A stretch of 64,000 nucleotides of DNA. It comes from JADJNW01 sp964549655 (lineage in GTDB: Bacteria; Bacteroidota; Bacteroidia; Chitinophagales; Saprospiraceae). The DNA lies in the NCBI GenBank assembly GCA_964549655.1, contig CAZJXN010000007.1, positions 1 to 64,000 on the forward strand. Direction: 5' to 3'. Positions 25,114 through 33,912 of this stretch are shown piece after piece. Each line of letters starts with the position of its first letter. Positions within the stretch are counted from its first letter, which is position 1. Position numbers and translations under genes: made by a program. The notes beneath the pieces are model-generated. The model was not told where the DNA came from, searched no databases, and was given only the letters and a program-made list of their open reading frames with translations.

Positions 25114-25339
25114 TACAATTTGAGATTTCTAGATTTTACGAATTACGATTTGCTATAATACTCAACGCTTATAGAAAGGGCTTTTTACAGGATTGAAGAA
25201 CCCCTCCTTTTAACAGCAGCGAAAAATAGGCAAGATTTGGCAGAAAGTCAAGCAGGGGGAGTGTTAAGGAAGCCTTAAAAAACGGGTATTGGTTGTTAAA
25301 AAGTGAAAACGTATGATTTTATGATTGATGAGTTGGTAA

Positions 25340-25368
25340 GTCTGGCACATTTTAGAAATGCGCCAGAC
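25340..25368. repeat. Dispersed palindrome, family A copy 2
   Basis: Arms GTCTGGCACATTT and AAATGCGCCAGAC around TAG. It lies 12 bases after the M1 peptidase stop in its transcript direction and may serve as a terminator. Confidence 0.7.
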
Positions 25369-25380
25369 TTCGTAAAACCA

Positions 25381-28065
25381 TTATTCTACCAACACCAATT
25401 GGTCATACAATGCTTTCAACTGCTCATCTGTTTCCGCATTTTTCACGGCATCTAATAGTTGTGTGAGTTTAGCGACGTTCGCAGTCAACTGTCCTTTCAA
25501 GGTAGCATCTGTAGCGGCTTTGGCGCGTTGGTTGTACTCATTGCGCATATCATTGAGCGAACGGGCAGAAGCAAAGCGATGCCATTGCGATTGTTTCATA
25601 TCCGAACCCATCATTTGTAATTTCGCCATAGCCGCCATCGCAACATTGAGGTCAGGCTGTGCTGCCGCCAGTTTTTGATAACTTTCTATAAAACTAATTA
25701 CATCATAACCCGCCATTTTACTAAAATTTTGCTCGAAGAAAGACAAGTATTGTGCGTCGCCACTTCCCACGTACATCGCAGCCAATGCGCCTATAATGCT
25801 GGAGTTCGTTTCTTTTTCTAATTTTTTGCCATATTGCAACGCCACGGTAGAATCCAATTTTACCAAAGCCTGCAAACCTGCGGCAATCACATTATACGCC
25901 GAATCTCTTTCAATCGCTTTTTTAGCAATGTCAATGACTTGCGCATCGTCTAACTCCGCCAGCAACTCAATAGCACCGGCGCGTACTTGCGAGCGAGGGT
26001 CACTGGCAGCGAGTTGGCGCATCGTAGCTTTTGTGGCATCAGCAGCAGTTTCATATACTTGTCCGAGTGCGACCATGCGGAGTACCCAAGATTTATCTTT
26101 TAAACCTGCTTGCATCAATGCCGCTTTCGCCGGATTTTGGCTTTCGCTTAATTTTTGAATGGCTTCGTAGCGGTCTATAAAAGTCGGTGCGTTGTAATAT
26201 TGAAAAACCAGTTCTTCTTCGGTTTTATTATCCTCATATTCAGACACTAAGGCTTTGTCGGCATCAAAATTGATGAGTGCTGGTTTTTGTGCTACATTTT
26301 CAAACGTGAAAGTTTGCGTACGGTCTTTCATCCAAACCTTCTCATGGCGCACCTGACCGGAAGCGGTGTAAATATCAACGGTCACTGGTATTTGAAAAAT
26401 CTTTGGAACGCCTGGTCCGTCTTGCTTTTGAGTCACCGTGACGCTTGCCGTTTTCGCTGTTTCATCATAATCGTAAGAAATATCCAAAATCGGATGTCCT
26501 GATGCAAAATACCATTGATTCCAAAACCAGTTGAGGTCTTCGCCCGTTACTCTTTCAAATACCAAACGGAGGTTGTGTGCTTCGACTGATTGATAAGCAT
26601 TCTCCGTCAGATAAATATTCAGAGCCGTCCAAAAAGCATCTTCGCCTACGTACTTACGCAACATGTGAAGGGTCGCGCCGCCTTTGTTGTAACTGGTAGC
26701 ATCAAACATTTCTTCATTTTCATTATACCCAAAATGGATAAGCGGGTGCATACCGCCCTGAGTGGAAGAAACGTAGCCATTAGTGGTGTTGAAAAGGTCA
26801 TAATCGGCTTGATCTTTGCCATATTTGTGTTCTGCCCAAAGGTATTCACTGTAATTAGCGAAGCCTTCATTCAAGGTTAAATTGGACCAGCTTTCGGTCG
26901 TGACGTAATCGCCAAACCAGTGGTGGAACATCTCGTGGGCTACAATGCCGTCGTTATTGTTGTCAATCAGCTCTCGCGTTGTTTTTTGTATAAATTCGCC
27001 AAATACGACTGCTGTTGTGTTTTCCATGGCACCTGAAACGTAGTCGCGCACGATGATTTGGGAAAACTTTTTCCAGGGATATTTCACGCCTAATTTGGTA
27101 GAAAAAAACTCCAACATCTCTGGCGTACGCGCGAAAATCGCTTTCGCGTGGTCTTTAAAAGCAGGTTCCACGTAGTATTCGAGCGGAATATCACGCCACT
27201 TATCTTTCACCACTGCAAACTCTCCCACGGCAATCATAAATAAATACGGCGCATGCGGCTGATCCATTTTCCAATAATCGGTGCGTGTGCCGTCCGTATT
27301 TTTTTTAGAAGAAGTCAACACGCCGTTGGAAAGTGTTACATATTTGTCTTCCACGGTCAGATAAATTTCTTGCGTGGTGCGCTCGTTGGGTTTATCAAAA
27401 GTGGGGAACCAGCGGGAATTCCATTCCGTCTCTCCTTGTGTCCAGATTTGGCTGGGCTTGTCGGGGTCTTCGTTGCGCGGGTCAATGAAAAATAAGCCTT
27501 GATTGGAAGTAATGGCATCACTGCCGCCGCTCGCTTTGGGCGAAGCTACATATTCAAAATAGAGGTTGTACTCTTCTCCTTTTTTATAAGTGCGACCTAA
27601 ATTGATGACAATCTGGCTGCTGTCGTAGGTATATTTTAAAGGCTCATTTTTACCTTCGAGGGTTACTTTTTTAAATTCAAAACTCTTTGCGTCCAGCGTC
27701 ACCGTATTGCTTGGATGAAAATAAGGCTTCAATTTCAACGTCGCTTTGCCGATAACCTGCTCATTTTTCCAGTCAAAACGCAAATCCAATTTGGTATGAA
27801 CTAAGTCGTGCGTTCGCGTGGCACTTGGATTGTAGATGGCAGGGGTTGTATCTTGCTCCTCGCCCATGAGCATTTCTTCGTCCAACGCAAACTCGTCTCC
27901 GACCATGTCCGGTGTCACGGTGATGGTATCCAACATTCGCTCTTCAATGGGTGCTGAAGGGGAAGCAGTTGCTACTTGGGTTGGGGTGGTAGCGGTCGTC
28001 TGCTTGGCGGTATTGCAACTGGTATATAGCGCAAAAGCGGCGACTAATAAAAACACGTTCTTCAT
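25381..28065 (-). CDS. M1-family zinc aminopeptidase, lipoprotein
   Basis: 894 residues. Lipobox 'LYTSC' with Cys17 after a short hydrophobic stretch; low-complexity Thr/Pro/Ala linker to about 60. The M1 signatures are complete: 'VSGAMENTTAVVFGE' (GAMEN exopeptidase motif) and 'HEMFHHWFGDYVTTESWSNLTLNEGFANY' (HExxH-18-E zinc site). The C-terminal third is helical with HEAT-like repeats, as in related enzymes. It trims N-terminal residues from peptides at the cell envelope. Stands alone between a repeat and a hydrolase gene. Confidence 0.93.
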   Translation of the reverse strand: MKNVFLLVAAFALYTSCNTAKQTTATTPTQVATASPSAPIEERMLDTITVTPDMVGDEFALDEEMLMGEEQDTTPAIYNPSATRTHDLVHTKLDLRFDWKNEQVIGKATLKLKPYFHPSNTVTLDAKSFEFKKVTLEGKNEPLKYTYDSSQIVINLGRTYKKGEEYNLYFEYVASPKASGGSDAITSNQGLFFIDPRNEDPDKPSQIWTQGETEWNSRWFPTFDKPNERTTQEIYLTVEDKYVTLSNGVLTSSKKNTDGTRTDYWKMDQPHAPYLFMIAVGEFAVVKDKWRDIPLEYYVEPAFKDHAKAIFARTPEMLEFFSTKLGVKYPWKKFSQIIVRDYVSGAMENTTAVVFGEFIQKTTRELIDNNNDGIVAHEMFHHWFGDYVTTESWSNLTLNEGFANYSEYLWAEHKYGKDQADYDLFNTTNGYVSSTQGGMHPLIHFGYNENEEMFDATSYNKGGATLHMLRKYVGEDAFWTALNIYLTENAYQSVEAHNLRLVFERVTGEDLNWFWNQWYFASGHPILDISYDYDETAKTASVTVTQKQDGPGVPKIFQIPVTVDIYTASGQVRHEKVWMKDRTQTFTFENVAQKPALINFDADKALVSEYEDNKTEEELVFQYYNAPTFIDRYEAIQKLSESQNPAKAALMQAGLKDKSWVLRMVALGQVYETAADATKATMRQLAASDPRSQVRAGAIELLAELDDAQVIDIAKKAIERDSAYNVIAAGLQALVKLDSTVALQYGKKLEKETNSSIIGALAAMYVGSGDAQYLSFFEQNFSKMAGYDVISFIESYQKLAAAQPDLNVAMAAMAKLQMMGSDMKQSQWHRFASARSLNDMRNEYNQRAKAATDATLKGQLTANVAKLTQLLDAVKNAETDEQLKALYDQLVLVE

Positions 28066-28122
28066 AAAAGGCTATTGAAAAATGATTTTTGATATTTAAA
28101 TTACAGCAGGTACAAAAGTTGT

Positions 28123-28187
28123 TAAGCGTCAGGAGACGCTTTGATATTGGGTTCAAGTCCAGAGACTTGAACCAGTTTTTGACTAAT
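28123..28187 (-). repeat. Two-hairpin repeat, family E copy 2
   Basis: On the plus strand GCGTCAGGAGACGC is a hairpin (28125-28138), spacer TTTGATATTG, then GGTTCAAGTCCAGAGACTTG. Reverse complement aligns with 13598-13649. Lies between the hydrolase gene and the M1 gene. Confidence 0.7.
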
Positions 28188-28345
28188 TACTTAACTATTA
28201 TAACGAACATTTGATTATAAAAAGCAGCAGAAAATTAAAAAAAAATTGGCATTTTATGACAAAAGAGATTTTTGTCAGAGAAATAAGAGTCGCGTAAAAA
28301 TTTACAAGTTCTGATCCCGACCTTTGGTACGGGATTTCGCGGTAC

Positions 28346-29122
28346 TCAATTTCCCATTTCGGGAATCACTTCTTCCAGAAAAGTTTCTAAATGTTGATTG
28401 AATTCGGCTGGTTTTTCCATCATGGGTGCGTGTCCACACTCGTCGAACAAGACTAACTTTGAGTTTTTAATAAGCTCGTGAAATTTTTCACCTACAAATG
28501 CTGGTGTAATCTGGTCTTCTTTACCCCAGAGCAGCAGTGTAGGTGCTGTAATGGTATGGAGCTTGTCGCCCAAATTGTGCCGTACTGCCGATTTGGATGT
28601 GGCGATGATGCGAATGGCGCGGTTGCGGTCATTCACAATACCAAATACTTCGTCTACCAATTCTTTTGTAGAAACTTCTGGACGATAAAACGTCGCTTCC
28701 GTCTTCTTTTTGATAAACTCGTAATCGCCGCGTTTGGGAAAGGTACTGCCCATCGCGCTTTCAAATAAGCCAGAACTTCCGGTCAGCGTGATAGAAGCAA
28801 TGCGCTCCGGGTACGCCAAGGCGTATAAGATGGCGATATGCCCGCCCAAAGAGTTGCCGAGTACGTGTACGCGCTCGTAACCTTTATACTTTACAAAATC
28901 CGCGACGTGGTCTGCCAGTCCAGTCACTGAAACTTGAAGGATTGGCATTTCAAAAATAGGAAGCATCGGTACGACCACATTCATTTTGTCGGAGAAATGC
29001 TCAATGATGCCTTGGAAATTGCTCAACGCTCCAAAAAGTCCGTGCAAGAGTAGGAGCGTTTCGGTTCCTCCTTTGCTTTCGATATAATTAAATTTGTCTT
29101 CTTGTTGTAGATTGTAATTCAT
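28346..29122 (-). CDS. Alpha/beta-fold hydrolase
   Basis: 258 residues. 'LLLHGLFGALSNFQGI' (oxyanion hole), nucleophile elbow 'VLGNSLGGHIAILYAL' (Ser near 94), 'PTLLWGKEDQITP' (Asp) and 'LFDECGHAPMMEKP' (His) give a full catalytic triad. Most like the epoxide hydrolase/MhpC group; substrate unknown. A minus-strand TATTTTTG at 29176-29183 is a possible -7 element. Confidence 0.88.
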   Translation of the reverse strand: MNYNLQQEDKFNYIESKGGTETLLLLHGLFGALSNFQGIIEHFSDKMNVVVPMLPIFEMPILQVSVTGLADHVADFVKYKGYERVHVLGNSLGGHIAILYALAYPERIASITLTGSSGLFESAMGSTFPKRGDYEFIKKKTEATFYRPEVSTKELVDEVFGIVNDRNRAIRIIATSKSAVRHNLGDKLHTITAPTLLLWGKEDQITPAFVGEKFHELIKNSKLVLFDECGHAPMMEKPAEFNQHLETFLEEVIPEMGN

Positions 29123-29431
29123 TCTTAAAAATCCGCTTATAGACTGTTATAATTCTAAAAAAGTAATTTCAACGGCAAAAATAATTTTTTTTATCGGGTT
29201 ACTTGTCACTTCTGTCCGTCAATATCGTTCTATGCGTACCAAAACACTGCGTTGACGGGGTATTGCCTCAATTTATTTGAATTTATCTTTGAATTATTGA
29301 GAAAATATGGCTTGTTTTGCGTTGTATAAAAGGTGTAAACACGCTTGGCTCACCGTGAACTTCGGTGCAATATTTGTTTTAATTAGGCATAAGTCGAAAG
29401 AAATTATATTTTTTAATTAAATCAATCAAAC
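29123..29431. promoter_or_regulatory. Divergent promoter region, hydrolase / OmpA
   Basis: 309 bases without a gene. Minus strand: TATTTTTG at 29176-29183 for the hydrolase. Plus strand: TTG at 29263-29265, an 18-base spacer and TATCTTTG at 29284-29291 for the OmpA gene, implying a leader of about 135 bases. The leader holds a small CACCG/CGGTG hairpin at 29351-29367. Confidence 0.5.
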
Positions 29432-30214
29432 ATGCGTCAAATAATCGGTTTACTGATTTTCTGTCTTGCTATTGGTACTTTTTCTTCCTGTGTTTCTAAG
29501 AAAAAATTTGATGAATTGCAGGCTTCCAAAGATGCCACTGACAAGGCACTTGGTGAAACACAAACATCCTTGAAAACACTTCAGGATGAGAACATGACCA
29601 TGAAAACCAACATGGAAACGGAAAAAACCAGAATGAATAACGAAATCTCTGGTATCCGTAAGGATTTGGATGCAGCTAAAGGTCAAGTAACGCAAGTACA
29701 AGACAAGCTGAACATGACTCAGGCAGAATTGGACAAAGTTAAAATGGACATCAACGGCATCTTTTCTTCTTATCAAAGCAGTGGCTTGACGATGGAAGAC
29801 AGAGACGGCAGATTGTACATCATGACTGCTACACCGGTGAACTACACCAGTGGTTCTTCCAAACTAAGCAGAGACGAGCGCAAAGCAATTGGCGAATTGG
29901 CTCAAACGCTAAAGAACAACCCGAACTTGAGTATTTTGGTAGAAGGTCACACGGATGCTCAAAAATACCCACGTGGCGCAGGCTATGACAACTGGAACTT
30001 GAGCGTGGATCGTGCGATGAGCGTCGTACGTGAACTGTTGAAAAGAGGTGTAGCTTCTAATCAAGTAGCTGCTGTAGGTAGAGGCGATACCGTGCCTGCT
30101 GCCGACAACACTACTGCCGCTGGTCGCAATCAAAATCGTCGTACCGTAATCGCTCCAGACCCTAAACTGGGCGAAATTATGAAAGCTGCAGGCAGCAACG
30201 GCGGTAATAACTAA
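29432..30214 (+). CDS. OmpA-family peptidoglycan-binding lipoprotein
   Basis: 260 residues. Lipobox 'TFSSC' (Cys20), then a coiled coil of about 90 residues ('KDATDKALGETQTSLKTLQDENM') and a C-terminal OmpA domain from about 130 ('LVEGHTDAQKYPRG', 'NWNLSVDRAMSVVRELLKRGV', 'AVGRGDTVPAADNTTAAGRNQNRRTV'). The domain's Asp and Arg positions for binding diaminopimelate are present. It links the outer membrane to peptidoglycan. No beta-barrel part. A strong terminator follows. Confidence 0.93.
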   Translation: MRQIIGLLIFCLAIGTFSSCVSKKKFDELQASKDATDKALGETQTSLKTLQDENMTMKTNMETEKTRMNNEISGIRKDLDAAKGQVTQVQDKLNMTQAELDKVKMDINGIFSSYQSSGLTMEDRDGRLYIMTATPVNYTSGSSKLSRDERKAIGELAQTLKNNPNLSILVEGHTDAQKYPRGAGYDNWNLSVDRAMSVVRELLKRGVASNQVAAVGRGDTVPAADNTTAAGRNQNRRTVIAPDPKLGEIMKAAGSNGGNN

Positions 30215-30242
30215 TTTTTTTACTCCGAATTATGCCGTAGAT

Positions 30243-30280
30243 AGCCGGATGACCACTTTGGTCGTCCGGCTTTCTTGTTT
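30243..30280 (+). terminator. Terminator of the OmpA gene
   Basis: AGCCGGATGACC / GGTCGTCCGGCT, 12-base stem with one mismatch, followed by TTCTTGTTT. Confidence 0.8.
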
Positions 30281-30395
30281 AAATCAGAATTTTCAGAATC
30301 CACTCTTCCATTTACCCTCTACTATATACCATTTCCAATATATAAAGACGTATACAGGTTCAAATAACTCCTTGTCTTTTCAGTGCGGTCTGGCA

Positions 30396-30419
30396 TCTGG
30401 TATCTGGCATCTAACTTCT
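30396..30419. repeat. ATCTGGCATCTG word repeat, copy 1
   Basis: TCTGGCATCTGGTATCTGGC followed by ATCTAAC. The reverse complement of the same wording (TTAGATGCCAGATTGG) lies at 59148. Confidence 0.5.
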
Positions 30420-30437
30420 AAATTAGTATTATTCCCG

Positions 30438-31274
30438 CTACTTCTCTATTATCGTCGTCTTTCTATCATAACTCAAAAAAGTAAAAATACCCAGCGCATC
30501 GGCCGTGCCGCGCAGGTTGGATGCAATTGGATTCGGCTGTCCAAATGGATTACCATTAGAGTCACGGGCATTGAATACACTTTCTAAAAAATTATAATAT
30601 GCTTTTTCAATGTGGATAATGGTGTTGATGACTGTGTCGCCTACTGCATAGTCATAGCCGGTGCCAAATACAACTACCTCGCTTTTTATAAGACGGTCAT
30701 CCAAGAAAAAATCTTGTTCTGGAATGCTATCTAAAGTGGTGTTGTGCAGCATCCGACGGTAAAAATTGGCTTGTGTGGGTGCGTCGGTTACGTAGGTAAG
30801 TATGCGAGCGAGTGTGTCGTCTTCTTCAAATTCTACCACCAAGCTATCAATGGGCACAACAGGTAAAATACGAGTCGTCGCTTCAATCGTTCTGCCGTCA
30901 GCAAGGGTAATTTTTAACTCAAAATTGGCATCATAATTCTCTGGAACAAAGTCGAGCAAATAATAATTGAATACTTTGCCTGTGAAGGAGTTAATAATTA
31001 AAGTATTTTTTAATTTATAGGTTTTTCCATTGTGTGTAATCGTCACATCGGCATCGCTGATAAGCGTCTTTGCTAAAAAATTAGCGTCCAATGTTGGAAA
31101 CGTGTCAAAATAAGCGGCACTGCGCGACAGCAATAAAGCAAAAGGCTGTCCCGGCTCCAGGTAGCATTCCACCACCGGACGGCTCTCATAATCTGGCAGG
31201 TCAATATCAATTTCTTTTTCTAAATTACAAGCGGTAGCAATTATTAAAAGAATAAAGAAAAGTATATTTTTCAT
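30438..31274 (-). CDS. DUF4249 lipoprotein, partner of TonB receptor
   Basis: 278 residues with a lipobox ending 'IATAC' (Cys16) and an all-beta body containing 'PVVECYLEPGQPFALLLSRS' near the N-terminus, the typical DUF4249 opening. Bacteroidota genomes usually encode these directly after a TonB-dependent receptor with a CarboxypepD_reg domain, as here (gap 169 bases). They are thought to sit on the cell surface with the receptor; the ligand is unknown. Confidence 0.88.
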   Translation of the reverse strand: MKNILFFILLIIATACNLEKEIDIDLPDYESRPVVECYLEPGQPFALLLSRSAAYFDTFPTLDANFLAKTLISDADVTITHNGKTYKLKNTLIINSFTGKVFNYYLLDFVPENYDANFELKITLADGRTIEATTRILPVVPIDSLVVEFEEDDTLARILTYVTDAPTQANFYRRMLHNTTLDSIPEQDFFLDDRLIKSEVVVFGTGYDYAVGDTVINTIIHIEKAYYNFLESVFNARDSNGNPFGQPNPIASNLRGTADALGIFTFLSYDRKTTIIEK

Positions 31275-31304
31275 AATTGAATTTTTAAATGTTTTGAATT
31301 CACT

Positions 31305-31440
31305 GCGCGATATTATGATATTTGCCCTTTGTGCGATATTTTTTAATATTACAAGCCGAATAAAGAATATTCTAAAAAGAACAAGCGCATAGCGAAAAAA
31401 AATATCTTAATATCGCACAGCAAAATATCTCAGTATCTTT
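31305..31440. repeat. GATATT word inverted repeat in the receptor/DUF4249 gap
   Basis: TGTGCGATATTTTTTAATAT (31332) is answered by ATCTTAATATCGCACAGC (31406). Further GATATT words flank both arms. It lies between two genes of one likely unit and could lower expression of the downstream gene. Confidence 0.5.
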
Positions 31441-31443
31441 TTC

Positions 31444-33783
31444 TTAAAATTTAAAATTCCAAGTAATAGAAGGCAAAATCGGAAAGAGCGACACTTGTTT
31501 AGCGGCAATGCGCGTCGGCAATCGAATTGCATTACCGTTATCATCTGTATCGTCTGCAAATTCTGGCTCGAAATAAATGAAAAAGGTATTGCGGCGGTCG
31601 TATGCATTAATGATGTTGAAGGTCAGGTCACTCTCTCCCCATTTTGGAAAGAAACGCCAGACCAAGCCCAAGTCTAAACGATGATAAGCTGGCAAACGAT
31701 ACGTGTTGCGGTCTTCGTAATGTGGGATAACCGCCTCAAATGTAGCACCATACATATCTTGAAACGTAAAACGTCCGGTAGGTAGCCAGCGCAAGTCGCC
31801 AGAACCGTATACCCAAATGAGAGAAGCCGTGAGCCGCCGATTGATTTCATAAGTAGCCACCACGGAGATGTTGTGCCGCCGGTCATAAATGGGAGAGAAA
31901 TAATCTTTTTGTGCAAATTGCGCGTTCGCATCCAGCGTTTCAAACTCGCCGCGCCGGATGTACGCTAAAGTGTAGCCAATCCAGCCTGTCAATTTTCCTT
32001 CCTCTTTTTCAATACTAACTTCAAAACCTGCGCCATCGCCGCGTCCAATTGCAAATTCATTTTCTAATTCATCATTCGCAAAAATTTCTGCACCATCTAC
32101 AAATTCCAATTGGTTCGACAAATCTTTATAATACGTTTCTACATTCAACAGCAAATTGGGCTTCAATAAAAATGACCAACCGAGTGCCACTTGATGCGAA
32201 CTTTGCGGCTTCACGCGCTTGGTGGAAGGATACCAAACGTCCGTCGGAAGCGCCACACCTGCGTTGGCGACGAGGTGCAAATACTGATACATTCGAGCGT
32301 AACTTGCTTTAAAAGAATGACGCGCGTTCGGGCTGTAACGAACGGCTAAACGCGGTTCCAAGCCAGTATATAATTCGCCATCATTAGCAAAACCGCTCAA
32401 GCGTAAGCCGGTATTGATTTCAAATTTATCAGAGAATTTATAATCATCCGACACATAAACGCCGAGTTCCGTGCCGTCAAAATCCTGCCCAGCAGCAAAA
32501 TTCACCACGCCATCATCGCTGCCTGCTTTCAAGCGTCCGACTGTGAATTTGTGTTGCGTCGCACTCGCGCCAAAGCGAATCGAATGTTTCGGATTAATCG
32601 CATAATAAAAATCCGTTTTCAAATTGGCATCCTGAATATTGGAACCCAAGCGAAACGAAAACCCCGTTAACTCGTTGACAATGTTGTATTTATAATCGGA
32701 ATAAGTAAAAGTTGTATTGGAAAATAATTTAGGATTGAAAACGTGATTCCAGCGCACGGTACCCGTCGCATTGCCCCAATCAAAATTGAAATTAAAAAAA
32801 TCGCCTTCAAACCCAAACTTGTCACGCCCGAAGTAGCCACTCAAGTAAAGGCGGTCTTTCTCGCCCAGCGTGAAATTGATTTTGGTATTTAAATCGTAAA
32901 AATAATAATTCGGAATTGGATTCGCATCTTCATTTCCTTCATTTGCTCTATTCACAGCGCGCGTAAACACGTCCACATACGTGCGCCGACCCGACACGAT
33001 AAACGAAGATTTGTCTTTTTGAATTGGACCTTCCAGCGTCAAGCGCGAAGAAATCAAGCCAATGCCGCCCGTACCCGCAAATTTTTTGCTATTGCCGTCT
33101 TTTAATTTTACATCAATTACAGAAGATAAACGACCGCCGAATTGCGCCGGAAAACCAGCTTTGTATAGTTTTAAATCCTTGACTGCGTCGGTATTAAATG
33201 TGCTAAAAAACCCAAATAAGTGATTCGGATTATATACAATTGCTTCGTCCAAAATAATCAAGTTCTGGTCGCTGCCGCCGCCACGTACAAACAAACCCGT
33301 CGTACCCTCGGAGCCAGAAGGCATACCAGGTTTGAGTTGCAATATTTTTAAAATATCCGTTTCGCCTAAGACCGTTGGCAATGCTTTTACTTGTCGGGCG
33401 GTGATCTGCTCCACGCTCATTTCGGTGGAATTCAGGCGTTCTTCAAAAGAGGTCGCCGTCACTTCTACTTCCGCCAATTCTACCCCATTGTCAAGTTGAA
33501 TATCTATCTTTAAATTGCTGGTCAGAAAAATCGTTCGGCGTTGCGGTTGAAATCCTACATAGCTGAATTCCAAGGTAATAGAATCCTGCGCGGGTAGCGA
33601 GAGCGAGTAAAATCCGTAATCGTTGGTTTGTGTTCCTGCCTTTAGTTTCGGTGCGCTAATCGTAGCTCCGATAAGGGTTTCGCCATTGCCGGCTTCGGAG
33701 AGCTTGCCGCTCACCGTGAATTGCTGGGCGTGCAGGAAGAAGTTGGTCAACAAAAAAAGAAAGGTTGTAAGATGTTTTAACAT
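31444..33783 (-). CDS. TonB-dependent receptor
   Basis: 779 residues. Signal peptide (about 1-19), CarboxypepD_reg domain (about 22-105, 'VSGKLSEAGNGETLIGATISAP'), plug domain with 'ILQLKPGMPSGSEGTTGLFVRGGGSDQNLIILDEAIVYNP' and 'AGFPAQFGGRLSSVIDVKLKDGN', then a 22-strand barrel ending in an aromatic residue ('TWNFKF'), as outer-membrane barrels do. It imports or senses a large ligand with TonB energy. No SusD partner; the neighbour is DUF4249. Confidence 0.95.
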   Translation of the reverse strand: MLKHLTTFLFLLTNFFLHAQQFTVSGKLSEAGNGETLIGATISAPKLKAGTQTNDYGFYSLSLPAQDSITLEFSYVGFQPQRRTIFLTSNLKIDIQLDNGVELAEVEVTATSFEERLNSTEMSVEQITARQVKALPTVLGETDILKILQLKPGMPSGSEGTTGLFVRGGGSDQNLIILDEAIVYNPNHLFGFFSTFNTDAVKDLKLYKAGFPAQFGGRLSSVIDVKLKDGNSKKFAGTGGIGLISSRLTLEGPIQKDKSSFIVSGRRTYVDVFTRAVNRANEGNEDANPIPNYYFYDLNTKINFTLGEKDRLYLSGYFGRDKFGFEGDFFNFNFDWGNATGTVRWNHVFNPKLFSNTTFTYSDYKYNIVNELTGFSFRLGSNIQDANLKTDFYYAINPKHSIRFGASATQHKFTVGRLKAGSDDGVVNFAAGQDFDGTELGVYVSDDYKFSDKFEINTGLRLSGFANDGELYTGLEPRLAVRYSPNARHSFKASYARMYQYLHLVANAGVALPTDVWYPSTKRVKPQSSHQVALGWSFLLKPNLLLNVETYYKDLSNQLEFVDGAEIFANDELENEFAIGRGDGAGFEVSIEKEEGKLTGWIGYTLAYIRRGEFETLDANAQFAQKDYFSPIYDRRHNISVVATYEINRRLTASLIWVYGSGDLRWLPTGRFTFQDMYGATFEAVIPHYEDRNTYRLPAYHRLDLGLVWRFFPKWGESDLTFNIINAYDRRNTFFIYFEPEFADDTDDNGNAIRLPTRIAAKQVSLFPILPSITWNFKF

Positions 33784-33818
33784 TTGGAAAAAAATTTATT
33801 ATAAAAGTGTTACTTGGG

Positions 33819-33826
33819 CAAACCTA
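33819..33826 (-). promoter_or_regulatory. -7 element TAGGTTTG before the TonB receptor
   Basis: Minus-strand match to TAnnTTTG, 36 bases before the start at 33783. The -33 region is not clear. Confidence 0.4.
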
Positions 33827-33912
33827 CATTTCGTCCAACTATAGATGCGAAAAATTCTACCAAACCCTTTGTTTTAACCGCAAACAGTTGTAAATTTTAA
33901 ATGTTTTAAAAA

